From assembly GCF_964355755.1 (NCBI RefSeq), contig NC_092672.1, positions 9,730,501 through 9,794,500 on the forward strand: 64,000 nucleotides of DNA. The letters run 5' to 3'. Below the pieces are notes generated by a model. It was not told the DNA's origin, made no database searches, and saw only the letters and a list, made by a program, of their open reading frames with translations. Both the position numbers and the translations under genes were made by a program. Positions 35,601 through 48,327 of this stretch are shown here, one piece after another. Source of the stretch: Antedon mediterranea (taxonomy: Eukaryota > Echinodermata > Crinoidea > Comatulida > Antedonidae). Within the stretch, counting starts at the first letter, position 1. Every line of letters begins with the position of its first letter.

Positions 35601-38600
35601 AGGATGGCCATTTTAGAACAGCCATTACAATCTTTATTTTTAAGATTAAAAATTTATTAAACAAAAATTTAATCTTAATAAATTTAATACTGATAGTGAA
35701 AATAATGTATACTCACAGATTCTACTTTCACTGCCTTAACAAAATGTACATCTTCTAGAAATCAAGATAATAAAAACCAATTATACTGATTTATTGCTAA
35801 TTTAATCAGCGCACACAACTTTAAGCTACAAATTTACTGAACAAAATCAATAAAATTACACAATAAAATTAATGCTTAAATAATATACAGTATATACATA
35901 TACAAATGAAAACATGAAATAAATACATACTTGTCCTTCCTCCTTTAGTTCTTTCATTCTCTAGACTACATGTTCCTCCTAATCGAGCAGACAATTCCTT
36001 ATTTTTTTTCACCATCCATTCCATATCATTCCTGCTTTTCTGGATATCATCCAGCATATCTTTATGGAGAAGACTTGCATCCGCATCTTCTGATGTATCC
36101 TGCTTGTCTTGCAGTTTCATAAGTTTCTCTTCAAGGGACAGTAACTTTGCAGTCACATCATCATGGAAATGTCTTTGTTTCCTTAAGAATGGACTTAGAA
36201 ACTTTACAGGTGGTGCATGCATGTTACCTGCTTTTGTTTCTGTTTGATTTTCTAAAGATTTTTTCTTATTCAAAACCATTTTCTGATCTTTTATTTCTAG
36301 TTTGTTTGGTTTTAATTTCTTATTTTTAACAGCTCCTTCCTGGATTTCATGTTTCCTCTTTGAAGTTTGAGGTTTTGGTTTTTCTGAAATTAAAACATAC
36401 ATTAGCAAAAAGGCAATGCACTGCAATGGATCAATTTATGTCTAGAAAAATCTTGGTACCTCCTTTAAATGAAATACTTTGCAGGGTTTTTTTTGTAAGA
36501 TATATTACCAGAATGTGAAAAAGTTAAGAAACTCAGCAACAACATCAGCAGTGTGTCAACTGACTTTACCAGTAGAAGTCAAGTAAACAATGCAAATTAA
36601 GAATGCTTTTGGAATATCATGGAAGGTAGGCCACATCCTCAGGCCCAAAGAAGATACTTTGCCGTATTATTCTACCTGTATTTTGCCGAATTACACCAAC
36701 CAAAGTCTGATCCGCTCCATTCATATTTAAAACAATTAAATACTTCTATATATTGAGACAAATTGCACAAAATAGGTCATCTTGGAAGGATCTCATCAGA
36801 AAGCCTTGTCAAAACCTGGAGCAGTCAGAAGACTATGCAGCATAAAAGCATTAAAAAACAGTAAATTAAAGAGGGGATGCAATACAATAATATTGCCTAC
36901 CATAAGTTTGACTTGTAATTGGTTTGTTGATTACTGTTTTAGACTTTGCTGCCAGGTTCAGAGTGGTATAAGTATCCATATATGAGCTTTCCTCAGGAGA
37001 AATATTGGTAATCATACATGTATGACTGTTACCACCTAAGGAATCCTTTGCATGAAAAGAATATGAACACATTATAATTTCCATAACAAGGTGATTTAAC
37101 CACTATAAAACCATATGTTTGTAATGACAGGAGCTGAAATATACCAAAACTCTTGGTAACTCTTTTATGAAATATGCACTGGATTCTTTCAAATGCATCA
37201 ATCAGATGTGTACACTTGACCACAAGTTTTATTTACTTCTCCGAGAAGACTGTCGATTTCCTTGTGGCGATATGAATGTATTTTTCCGTGCCTGTGTCTT
37301 AACCACTGGGCCTCTTGACTATACTATTATTCCTTGATAAAACATCTTAAGTGAGTATTGGTAAATAAAAAGACATACCTGCAGTAATCTGGTTAATTTG
37401 CTGTCCCTGTAAGGCACCCTCGGCTGAAAAAAAAGAATACAGTTATTAGTGTGGTTATAGACATTTTGTGATGGAAACACACCTATATCTAGTAAAATGA
37501 TACTGAAAAGGTAGGTTTGCGGTACACCATAAAGAATGTCTTTATTTTATTTGTTATGATATCTGTCTTCTGGAGTAATGTTAGGCAAGTACAGTATAAA
37601 GTTAGTAGAGTCATCAATGTGAAAGTCGTTAATATAGTTAGTATGTAGTACTGATGTAATCTTACCATATTTCTATTCAGAGCATCAACAACCTGGCCGA
37701 GTACAAACAGAGATGTATTGATACAACCACTTTCTTTCAATCTACAACAGCAAATAAATCAAAATGTAAGAGGGACTATTCATTGCACAAACCTTGTCTA
37801 TAATCTATAAATTGTTCTGTAGAGGCTTTGATTGCCTTTTCTGTTATTAGTTAAACTACCAGAATACATGATCGTAAGTATTAAATATTTTATAATTGTA
37901 GATTTCAGCCTATTCAGATTTAATAGAGATTTTATAAAATCCAATAATAAAGCTTGGTCCACACTAGGACGAAATTGAAGGACTTTTTACCCATCACAGA
38001 TGGCAGTTTGGATGCTTTGTAACTATGCATGTCTTAACATTGTCTCCTAATGAGAACAAATCGTAATGCCCTTGATGTGGAATAAACTTGTAATGTTGTC
38101 TTTACCTGATGCCTTTATTTCCAGTGCGTTTGTTGTTTTCACTTCCTGCTAGATCAATCAAGTACATCTTGCCCGTAAGCATTCTGTAAGGGCTACACTG
38201 CTCCTTTTTTATGACCTAAGTAACATGTTTGTAATAAGTGTCAGAAGAACTGAATGACTATATTCTCAGAAAGTTTTTTTTATATCTTTGAAAATATCTG
38301 TCAAGCAGAAGCATCCAAGATCTCAATCATCTTGTATGGAGGTAATAGATCTTTGACGTCACCACTCCTTTAGCCATTCTTTTGACTGTCTGTAAAGTAC
38401 CTATACCAGGGTAGCTCTACTTGTGGGAAATCAATCAATCAATCGTTCGATTTATATAGCGCCATTCCAACACACTAACCAGATGTGCAGACCATTCCAT
38501 ATCCCAGAAAGAATTTTTCTACCACAAGAACTATGGTTTACTAGATGCTTCAACCTGTTCTGATATCATGGTTTGCGATAATATGCTGTACAATAAATTG

Positions 38601-40245
38601 ATATTTTTTAATCTTAAATAAGTTAGAAATTTACCTTTACAAGCAATATAGAATGACTTCTACTTGATCTAGAATTTAACTTTGTTGTTGCAACTGTTCT
38701 ATAAAAATAAAAATTGTTATGGAGACTAAATCTAATATTCCAGCAAAGTTCAGTAGAAGATACTGTAGATAAAATACAGCATTTTATTCAATATCAATTA
38801 ACGTTAAACATAACCATTTTTAGTGGTGACATTTTGGGCAGATAGATCCCAGGGTCCTGGGTTCAAATCCGGTCAGATGTCAGGATTTTTTTTTTTAATG
38901 AGTCCAAAAAACACCTCCCTTCCCAAATAATTATGTAGACCATCTTGTGTAGGTTTGTCTGGAATCAGTATGGTTATCCACAAACCGTATTCTGATTTAT
39001 CAACAATGTAGAATGAATGAAACAAACCTATTTTGACTAGCTGGTACAAAAACAGACGTGAAATCATCAATGTTTGTTATTTTCTTCTCTGATAAATTTG
39101 GAATGACAATTTTGTTTTGTCGGTCTTGCCTTATAGTTAAATCCTGATCTTTTGGTTCAAGCAGATCAAACACCTGTGAATAGGAATAATGCAAATAATG
39201 TAGAAAAAAAAAAGAAAAACTAAATCTTTCACTTTCATCTCAGATTCGGCTGGGTCACTGGTCAGATTTTGACCAAAGCAGAACATAATCTGCCACAACT
39301 ATTTTAGGATCTGACCATGCCATTAAAGAGACCCACTGACTTTTGTTTTGAATCGCAAAACATTACCAATGCTCTATGAGACAAAAACCAAGCTAAGCTA
39401 ATGTAGCTTAGCGTGTGTTATAATATTAACATTACCTTTTCTTGGTATATCTCCAAATATGATATGTATACCTGGTATTCCCAGGAAGAAGTCTTAAGCT
39501 TTTCTTCACTGATTTTAGCAAACACATCAACAATAGCTTGTGGAATTATGCCGGGATGAGTTTCAGTACCAAGCATTGTGTGTGTCTTTCCTGAAAAAAA
39601 TCATACAAAAAAAATAGCCTCACAATTGTAAATAGATTTGACTTACTCTGGAAAAGTTTTGCAATCCGATGGTTTTTTCATTTTAGAATGTACTGAACTG
39701 TGGCTGGTAGTTATATCTTCCTACCAGATTACAATTGGGGGTACAGTATATCAATTTTTTTTTTCAATTTAATGCAGAACAAGCTATGTTCACTGCACTG
39801 TAACTCTGATACTGTACTAGACCACAATTTAGATATATAGAGAAAAGAGTGTTCACTTAAACTTATGAGTACTGTCAACATCTTTTATTAGTTAATGTAC
39901 TGTAACAGTATACTGTATCTGTAAATATAACCATTGTATGTCCATTCATTTACCTGCACCTGTTGGGCCATATGCAAATATGCTTGCATTTTGACCAATA
40001 AGAATCTGTTTTGAGAAAGACTCAACACTTGACTTGTACACATCTTCTTGTGTTGCTGCATCATTGTGAACTGTGTCAAATTCATACTTAAGTGTTTCTC
40101 CAATGTTTCGCCAGTTGACAATCTCAAGGGATTTTTCACTAAGTTGATGGACACATGGTTTAAATGGTGTAGTGCTGGTTGACTCTGAATTTGATTTTGC
40201 TGGACGGATTCGAATGACAACTCTAACTTGTGATTTCTGCACCAT
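32685..40245 (-). CDS. kif22: KIF22 (Kid) chromokinesin, complete, 12 coding exons
   Basis: Exons in order: 40245-39954, 39590-39436, 39173-39028, 38698-38635, 38215-38106, 37741-37666, 37423-37379, 37045-36901, 36383-35931, 35754-35717, 33962-33899, 32890-32685. They give 597 residues with every phase matching. The kinesin motor domain spans about residues 6-340: P-loop GPTGAGKT (93-100), switch I NSRSSRSH (206-213), switch II DLAGSE (240-245), then [14 protein letters not shown] Lys-rich region (about 345-400), a coiled coil (about 420-480) and a C-terminal helix-hairpin-helix DNA-binding region (about 531-597, [15 protein letters not shown]) follow. Kid binds chromosome arms and spindle microtubules and generates polar ejection force. 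A KEN sequence at 511-513 could be an APC/C degron (inference). The human protein is about 665 residues, so this one is slightly short. The start was chosen at MVQKSQV because an acceptor-like site (ctgttgtag) lies just upstream. Confidence 0.95.
34375..35330 (+). pseudogene. Broken RTE-type LINE reverse transcriptase fragment, antisense in a KIF22 intron
   Basis: Plus-strand frames match the later part of a non-LTR reverse transcriptase. From about 34375 comes [11 protein letters not shown], then an in-frame stop near 34453, then [15 protein letters not shown] and the catalytic FADD motif ([10 protein letters not shown], near 34600). The thumb region YIYLGQRF through [10 protein letters not shown] follows. 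The frame then shifts near 35090-35110 into [11 protein letters not shown]...RWTSL and [12 protein letters not shown]. The order and wording fit the RTE clade. The endonuclease and first part of the reverse transcriptase are absent, so the copy is 5'-truncated as usual for LINEs. It is dead (stop plus frameshift), lying between KIF22 exons 10 and 11. Confidence 0.85.
38431..38520. repeat. TCAA microsatellite with TTATATAGCGCC module
   Basis: A short (TCAA)n run leads into TTTATATAGCGCCATTCC. A similar TTTTATAGCGC module follows the ATA microsatellite in the element at 22134-22471. This is a microsatellite-associated dispersed sequence, here in the KIF22 intron between exons 4 and 5. Confidence 0.4.
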
Positions 40246-42180
40246 TTTTAATATACAAGATGCTACAACAGACAGCCTGAACAGATTTGGGATAAGCAAT
40301 AATAGAAAAACAATGTTATCTAGGTAGGGTGGGTGGATGGATGTCAATGTGTTTGAAGGTGTGGCATGCAAAGAATTGGTTAGATTGGATGGAAGGAAAG
40401 TTCTGTACTCACAAATGGAAAGAACTAACTGTTCTGCTGTAAATGCATTGTTAGTTTAATTATAATACCATCATTTAGTTTAGTATGCCCCACTACAGTA
40501 GGCATTTAAAAAAAAAATTTAATTTCAACATATACAGTCTACAGTAGGCATAGCAAGCCTAGGCCTAACTCTAGTTAGGCTGGACTACGGTGGACCTAGG
40601 CTAGCAAGATTAGTACAGTAGCACCGGTATAGTCAATACATATAGTTATTAGTAACCGAGTAGATAGGTTCTTTCAAACCTTTCTATTAATTAGTATTAC
40701 AGCCAGACTATAATAATATAGGGATAGGCAGGCCTATATAGGCCTCGCTTAGCTAGTCTTGAGTCTCTACTACTACTACTGTACTACTAGACTAATCTCT
40801 ACACTACAGACAGACCTACTACGGTACCCCTACTAGGCTAGGCCTACTAGTACTAGGTAGGGCCTAGTCAATTATAGGTAGCTAGCCTAGAGTTAGGCTC
40901 CCAATTTTCCTAGACTAGCTAGAGTCCTTCCTATACTAGTCCGGCTAGGCCTATGCTATAGAGGAGTATAATTGTAATAGCCTATTATATACTATATGCT
41001 AGTATTATAGTAGGCCTAGGCCTCTAGTAGTAGTAGATGGCCGGGCTAAGCCTAGTAGTAGGCCAAGCCAAGCGGGAAGCAAGGCTTCCAATTCAAGCCT
41101 CTAGAGGCCTGGCCCTAGCCTAGCTAGGCCTAGGTGAATCATCCGGCTAGGCCTAGGTAGCTATCACCTAATTAGTTACGCCGCAATGTATTTACAGTAG
41201 CTTAGTACCTATATAATTATCATTAATAACAGGTGAAAAATCATGAATTATTATAATTATAAACAATTTATGCTTTTAAATTGCACCGCCGTTATTGTGT
41301 TTTTTGTTTTAGCTTCCTTTTTTCCCTCATAGCTCCCTCATCGACCACTCTTTTTTCATTACTTTTATCGCCCTCTATAGTTGAGATAACAAACGAAACA
41401 TTTTTGGGGCTGCTGCTAAAAAACGGTGTTGAAAACTTAAAGATGATAATATTTTACCCCAAAAACATGAAACATTAAGATTAATACAAGCAGACTTTTT
41501 ATAGGACATTTTTTAGTACATTGTGTGTATCACTTCCATAGAAAAAAAAAGCTGAAACAAATAATATTTTCACTTATAAAATGACAAAATAAACGGTTTA
41601 TTGACCTCCAGTCAATTTTTAGCTTTGAATTTTATTTTACAATCAACATGTATTCAGTTTTATTTGAAATGAAATCCGAGGAGTTAATTCATGTCACAGT
41701 TCAATTTCTCTATGTCTCTTACTTTTAACAGCTAAATGACTCTTTATATACAAAATAGTACACTCAACGAAATTTGTCTTATTTTTTATTTTCGATTCTC
41801 AAAAAATAGAATTTACTACTTTTCTAACAATATAATGTTATATAAATAATAAAATAAAAAGTGAATGCGTTATGGAATGTTTTATTATTGCATTATTATT
41901 TAATTTAAATATTATTATAGTGAGGGTTATTTAAAAGTGCATAATGTAATCTTATAGTTAAAAAGCCAAGCCACATGTGAGGCGATTAGTTTGGTGTGTT
42001 TTTACTAATAAAAAACGATATTAAGACACTGTTGATTGAATTTTATAGAGAAATTATAACAAAAAGGGAAATTTCTTTTTGAAATATCATACATTTTCAA
42101 GAAATGTTTAAAGAAAAAAAACATAAAATAAAATAATTTAAATTGTATATTCCAAATCATCAATAATTAATTTTTGTTAT
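40246..42180. other. Intergenic between KIF22 and the JmjC gene; KIF22 promoter region
   Basis: The KIF22 5' untranslated region and promoter should lie at the left, but no TATA box was seen. From about 40530 to 41170 the sequence is dominated by TAGGCCTA, CTAG and TAGTAG words (listed separately). 41200-42180 is AT-rich, probably including the JmjC gene's 3' untranslated region. A minus-strand AATAAA lies near 41882. Confidence 0.45.
40530..41170. repeat. Cluster of TAGGCCTA / CTAG words
   Basis: Over about 640 bp the sequence is built largely from the palindromic words TAGGCCTA, CCTAGG and CTAG and short TAG runs. Examples are AGTAGGCCTAGGCCTCTAGT near 41010 and CTAGGCCTAGG near 41123 and 41150. 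It lies directly upstream of KIF22. The same word is scattered singly over the whole window. Confidence 0.7.
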
Positions 42181-45100
42181 TTATAATTCATCCTTTTGGT
42201 ACTCGTCTGCATCTGGTATTTCATTTGTTTGTCTGTTTGCAAAATCAAACTCCACACCATTCATTATAGCACCTGAAGTAAAATAAAAAACATTACCCGA
42301 CATAATCAAATAAGTTCATCCAGGTTTAAAATTTTCTGTGATTTCAGTTCAGCAGCTCTGACTATTGATAGGCAGGTTTTTTGATTAGTATACAATTAAA
42401 TACATATTTATTATCATACAAGAAATAACCTTGTAAGCATGATGGTCAAGTTTATAACTAATATAATATACAATTAATTCAATCAAAACTAAATTTTATT
42501 AATTTTATTTAAATTTTTTTACCATCAGAATTGTGCACATCTGTTGTGACTCATTCTGTACACACCACTGTGATTGTTAATTCATTATGATTAAGCTTTA
42601 ATTAGTCTATTTTGATTTTTTATTTAAAAGTACATTATTTCTTTGTTTTCTCGAATTCTAAAAGATTCAAAGTTACACAGAAAATGGATTGAACTTCTGT
42701 ATACATAATTTCATGTATACTTTTACGTATGTTAACTTGTTATCAGTATAGCCATTATAATGTTTTTTCACTCCAGTTGAAAACCGACGGTTTTCCGACG
42801 GCATTATTATGTGCGACATGTGGTATAGATTGTTTTACTTACTTACATTTATTTTTTAGAATATTGTTATGTGTTATGAAAGTGAATTGAATTGAATTGA
42901 ATTGTTTGCAAACATTCCACCTACCATTGCCAAATACTTGAATGCGGCCGTACATCGAAACCACTTGATTCATATTTTCAAGTAATTCCTTTTTACTAAT
43001 GATGTTATCTGAATTGACATCAAGCATGCTAACAATCTACATAAGAAAAAGAAACAATAATCATAATAAAAATAATAACTACAGTACTACAGTAGTAATG
43101 ACTATAATTTTTATGTGTTTAAATTTTAAATGTAAATATGTATAATTATGTTTGTATGATGTAGTATGTTTAAGCGGATATTAGCCCTTGATGGCATTTG
43201 CAGCAATAAAGAAATTGAATTGAAATGAATTGAAAGAGAGCACGAAAAATGTTACAACTGCTTATTTGGTGTTATTTTTTTAACAGTTTCTCTACTAAAA
43301 AACCAAACTTACACATCTGACTAAGCCAAAGGTGTACATCTTTTGCATTAACTCTGGAGTTTACACACACTGAGGGTACACCATACGAACATCTCTGTTG
43401 ATGCCCAATTGTGTGTGTGTGGGTAATGTGAAAGAGATAGTCTTTCTCAACAGGAAACCCTGTAGGAAAACCCCTAAACTTACAGTTAGAGCACCTTGCT
43501 CAGTTCCACCAATTCTCAAATATTCATTTGACAACTCTTCAACACTTATCAACTGGTTTGCAGAGATTTCAGATTCAAGAACATCAATAAATAAATTTCT
43601 GAAAAATCAGTTAATTAAAAATGAATTTACTCAAACCAGAACTGGATTTGTAGTTGTACTTAATTTTTGTAATGTTTTATGTAACTTACGTAATGTCCTT
43701 TTGTGATATTGAATAATATTCAAGTTCCTCTGTGTTTCCAGGATCCATACTCATAAGTTGCGCAAGCTCTTTCAACTGATCTAAGGGAAGGCTTTTCACC
43801 TTGTCACACGTGACGTAACCTTTCTGATCAGTATCTCCAAGAATAGTGACATACTAAATATATGAAAATTAAATAAAGAAATATTAGTATTGAATTAGAA
43901 CAATCTTTTGCACATAATAAGTGGATTTGTTTGATTGGAAAATAATATACAGCATACATACTATTTCCAGTAAGAGTGGCAGGAATGGGACGAGGTGTAG
44001 TATAACAGATTTGTTTGGAAGTACATGTAAAATAAACTACGAATGAAATACCTGTATGGCAGCATTTCTAACATACTCTTCATAAGAATCTACCCATTCC
44101 TTGAAAACTATATTTCTGACATCTTCAGATTGTAATTCCTGTCAAAAGTAAATAAAAAAGCATAATTTTGATTTTTCTCTGTTATTTATTTGATTACAAT
44201 GAAAAGAAATAAACTCTGGTGAAATTAATTAAATATTAGTGATGGCATAAACATCCAATTATTCACATTACAAATCAGGACAAAGGTCTCAAATTGACTT
44301 AACTATCTACCATTGTACAGCACCTCATGTGTCCCAATTTCTCTATTGTCCTTGTTTTGACTTTTTAAAATTGTATTATATTATTAGTATTTGCCAAAAA
44401 ATAATGTGACCTCTGAACCTTAATTGCCCAAGTTTTGTCAGAAAAGACAATATATTTTAGCCACCTATCAGGGCTGTAGCCACCTGTGGTTGCAATGCCA
44501 TCTTTTCTCATCTAGGCCTTTGACAAACCTGTGGCCAGCACAGTCCCCTTTTCTTGTGACGACCGCACCACCTTATTTCTCGTGGCTATGGACCTGCATA
44601 TTACATTATATAGTTCTATAGGCCAAGCAAATCTAAATCGTAAACACTATAAAATATTTTTAAATGACAGTAGGAATACTACCTCCATTAGAAACTCCAT
44701 GATGTATTCTACTGTGATACGGGACTGTAAATTCTCTATGCACATTTCATGTATTGTTTCACTGAAAGAGCAAACATAGTATTTTGTACCGTATAATAAA
44801 CTAAATTTATGTTAATAATTTGCTAATTAAAACCAGTTTAGTGATAATTACAGCTATTAATTTTCATTGAATTTCCAGTTAGTCAAGCATTTAGAAGTAC
44901 CAAATTGTTGCAATAATACCATTGACAACTGTGTGACAAATTTACACATTACAAAGGCCACTTCAGATGGTTGGCAAACATCATAAATTGGTAGATTTCC
45001 TTTTAAATATATTAATATTTATCAATTTAATTCAACGCAAAGCCACCTCTCACTATTTGCATACACAACGACAGTACAGTAAAATATTACAGAAATAAAG

Positions 45101-47065
45101 ACATTTTAATACATTATTTTTGATACACCTACTTTAATTCAAATGGACTATTATTTCCCATAGTTTGAATACCAAAGCCATCATATGTCCAAACCGTACC
45201 AACTTCCGTCAAGTGCATCTTTGCATCTACATTGGTACTGTCACAGTTGTGTGTTTCAAAGTTATCAATACGACCAAAAAGAAGTGAAACCGCAAGGTTT
45301 TTGTTTCCTCCTGATGTTACCAGGTGCCAGTAGCCTGTGGAATGACAATATATGTTGAAAGTTGATAAATCACAAACAAAATTTGATTTGTGAAAACTGC
45401 AGTAACTTACTGTATGATGACAACCTATAAATCATTTTACATGAAAAGGACTTCTTTATGTTTATGAAATGTTTACATTGTATATTGTAAAGATTAATTT
45501 AGCACTTGCCAGCTTTATACTCTGACGTTATCCAAATTCCTTCACTTGCACTGATGAAGGGCTAGTGTTGCCCGAAAGCTCTGCTAACTTTTCTGGCTGT
45601 TTACTTTATCGTTTTGATTTAGCTTTTCGCTTTTTATTTTTGTATCTCCATTGAGATCCAGCCACTGATACCCACAGCATTGTCATTTTTTTCAGTAATT
45701 TGCCTTTAGATTTATATATATATATATATAAATATCCGGGGCCCCGGGATATCAGCTGACAAGCGGTTTCAGGTGGAAGGGTTGCCCTCTCTAAATAAAT
45801 ACATTAAAAAAAATTCAACCTTTGGTTGGTACAATGCATATACAGTAGTTGGTTTGGTCATGTGTACATAGATGTACATGTGCATTGCAGGGAACCCTGT
45901 ATCGAAGGAGCAGCAGATTGTTTTTAGTTATACTGTACTTATCATGGTAAGATACTACTACAGCCACGGGTCTATAACGAGCCTATATGCCCATTTCCAT
46001 TAAGCTTTAGTGGCACTTTGTTTTAGAGAAATCAACAATTTAAATGTATTCACCCCTAGGAATAAAAAGACAATCTCCAGCCTTGACATTTACATACTTC
46101 CATGGAACATCTACAAACTGAGGGTGTTTGAGGAGATCAACTCTTTCAGGGTCTATGACAGAGAATCCTCCATATGCTTCTAAAACCTCTTTGGCTATTG
46201 GTATATTTCCCTCATCTTTAGGATGGATCATGATCCAATCCTTGGTTCCATTGTATAAGCAGTTGATTGCATCATCTGAATCCCTGGAGAGGTTGATAAA
46301 AATAGTTAACTATAAATTATTTTTATAAATGATATAACCATCTATGTTTTTTGCCTATTGGAATGAATAAAATCATAATATTCACATAAAAATGATACAA
46401 ATAAGATAAACACAAACATAATGAGACAAGAGCTTGTAAGGAAAGAAACTGTAAAAAAGGAAGTTTGTTCAACATTGCAATTTATAAAATGAGTGTACTT
46501 AAATAGAATGTACAGTAGAGGAGGGGTGTAATACCAATAGATTCATTTACCTGTGCAGTAAACTCTTTGTTCCTCCAGAACTGAACCATAAATTAGCTTC
46601 AGACAGGCGTGTACGGATTGTGCCACAGAGAAGGCACTTTGGAACAACAACATCCTTTCCCATTGGATCTGGCAGCTGAGACACAATATAAACATCATCT
46701 TCTTTGTATCGTCTAATAAAATTTTGCAAACTGTCCTGTCCAATTCCAAATGCTCCAATTGGTGAATTATCTTTCTCAAGTTTACTTTCAATCTTTACCT
46801 TGAATTTTCCATAATTCTCAAGCAGGTATTCGTCTGTCCACAGTTTAAGTCCCGGAGAAGGGTTTGCAGCACCACGAAACAACACTGGTTCTCCTTTGCT
46901 GACATATTTCTCCCAGAATTCTACTGGCCGTGGCACTGTGGTTAAGATTTCAATATGTCCATCTGATGGTCGATGGCTACCAAGGGGCTTTAAATGTCCT
47001 TTCGGGGCTGGGTTCGTTTCCATGGTTATTACAACCATTGATGTAAAAAGAAAAAATGAAATCAT
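42181..47065 (-). CDS. ER-lumen JmjC (cupin_8) oxygenase with EF-hand loops and C-terminal KDEL, nine exons
   Basis: Exons in order: 47065-46551, 46283-46054, 45334-45133, 44761-44683, 44138-44052, 43853-43690, 43598-43484, 43036-42925, 42272-42181. They give 531 residues with all phases matching. A hydrophobic N-terminus (SFFLFTSMVVIT) suggests a signal peptide. The JmjC/cupin core has an Fe(II) triad H171-x-D173...H252 (LHRDSDD and GYWHLV) and a 2-oxoglutarate-binding lysine candidate in NGTKDW (K186). It therefore looks catalytically competent. The C-terminal half carries a degenerate EF-hand loop at 378-389 (DTDQKGYVTCDK) and a canonical one at 470-481 (DVNSDNIISKKE). The last residues are YQKDEL, an ER-retrieval signal. 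This predicts a calcium-binding protein hydroxylase or demethylase-fold enzyme of the ER lumen; substrate unknown. It is much longer than JMJD8 (also ER-luminal). P4HTM pairs EF-hands with a different 2OG fold. An in-frame stop just before the first ATG supports the start. Confidence 0.9.
45548..45725 (+). repeat. Dispersed repeat with hammerhead-like core, copy 1
   Basis: The head reads CTGATGA-A-GGGC-TAGTGTT-GCCC-GAAA-GC-TCT-GC-TA (45551 onward). These are the hammerhead ribozyme boxes CUGAUGA and GAAA around a stem II, followed by a three-pair stem III. The extra A before stem II and a non-pairing stem I base depart from the functional consensus. About 130 bp of shared sequence follow (CTGGCTGTTTACTTTATC, CCAGCCACTGATACCCACAG, CAGTAATTTGCCTTTAGATT), then a (TA)n tract. 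Copy 2 is at 48328-48500. It lies between JmjC exons 2 and 3. Confidence 0.7.
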
Positions 47066-47540
47066 ATTTATTTTTCTTCACTGATATCTAGATTATTCCA
47101 TAAAAATTATGATCTCCTAAATAAAAAAGAAAAGAAATTATATTGAAACATATTGCAAAGCTGTGTTGAATATTACAGTAAATACAAATTACTCTACACA
47201 TCTCTAAACTTCATCTCTTGATATGGACAAGACAGTATGATCATATGAGATATGGCCTATTGCTCACTATTTATTCCAAATTGGAATTGCTTTTGAGAAT
47301 TTATGTTTGACATCAAGGTAAACCTCTTGAGCAAAATAGTCTATTTTTATAGGGTGACGGTGAAAATAGTGACTTACCTTTTTTTGCCTGGACCAACTGA
47401 AATACAGTATACTGTAAAGAAAAAAGGTCAGTAACTGTATGTGAGAAGATTTTATCTTAACATAATGTCCTAACATAATGTTTGTGATATTGAAATATAA
47501 TATTTTACTGCAATTACTTCCTGTTGTAGATTCCATGTTT
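47066..47540 (-). other. Likely 5' untranslated exons of the JmjC gene
   Basis: Minus-strand signals suggest a spliced leader region. One acceptor (ttttttatttag) opens at 47116 before the start codon. A 19-nt exon is possible at 47396-47378 (tatttcag ... AAAG/gtaagtc). A donor lies near 47517 (GGAA/gtaatt). Joining these gives only a short upstream frame that stops before the main start. All of this is inferred from splice motifs. Confidence 0.35.
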
Positions 47541-48171
47541 ATATGAAGATGCTACACGCTACAGATAATATAGCTGAGTTAAAATACATTTGGGAGCCTA
47601 AACGTACTACTCTGTATGTGTATATGAAAGAACTTGTTTACACTGCCTACTGACTATTAATATAATACTGTTGTAGATCCATAATTAAAGATGCCAAGGC
47701 CAGGTTCCAATCAACAACTATGCTGTATATAGCCTATACTATTTGTTTTTGTGTAGGCTTACTCAATACCTTTACTTGGTTTCTATTGCAATGATTTCAC
47801 TCACCTGTGTTCTTATCTAAACTAATGTTCCATCATTGACATTTTATCAGGTAGGTTATATAAGTTAACTCAAAATGACCAAAGCCTACTACAATACTGT
47901 ACTACATAAATAATTATTTTACAACTAAAATACACTCCCAGACAGAGAACTTTAAAGTGAAGTGAAGCATGCAACAAAAACAATAGGTGGTGTATATGCT
48001 GTTGTTATAGGTCAAATGCCACAAAAACAATATATATATATACATACAGCAGTACTCAGTGTTTACTTCAACATTGGAACGATCAGGGAGGGCGTTTTTT
48101 TAATATTTTATAAATTTCTTATAAAAAGGTATTATATTTTAATAGCTCATCGAAAATTATCAAATATCAAG
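47541..48171. other. Intergenic, nothing recognised
   Basis: No gene. It includes the probable JmjC promoter side and a (TA)n run near 48030. A 98-codon plus-strand frame at 47962-48258 runs into the SINE and is not supported. Confidence 0.4.
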
Positions 48172-48262
48172 CAGATGGTTCCGGGTTCGAGTCTCGGTTT
48201 GGGCGACTTTTTCTCATTCTCACAGATTTCCTCATCTTTATCCTTTCAAATTAATTAATTAA
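48172..48262 (+). mobile_element. tRNA-derived SINE, copy 1
   Basis: CCGGGTTCGAGTCTCGG forms a good T-arm with a B-box (GGTTCGAGTC); a poor A-box-like TAGCTCATCGA lies about 30 bp earlier. No acceptor stem or CCA-type tRNA structure closes, so it is SINE-like and not a tRNA gene. The tail continues GACTTTTTCTCATTCTCACA and CCTCATCTTTATCC, then AATT repeats. A second copy lies inverted at 62781-62850. Confidence 0.65.
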
Positions 48263-48327
48263 TTTCAGTATATCACCGGGCGGTTTAGAATTTATTCTGT
48301 GCCTTTGATGTTTATATATATATATAT

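Noticed and set aside
38838-38882. tRNA-like segment with GGTTCAAATCC
   Set aside because: Only the B-box-like word is present; the T-stem has mismatches and no acceptor or anticodon arm can be formed.
48138-48208. Functional tRNA gene at the SINE
   Set aside because: The T-arm is good, but no acceptor stem closes and the following tail is shared with a second dispersed copy, so a SINE fits better.
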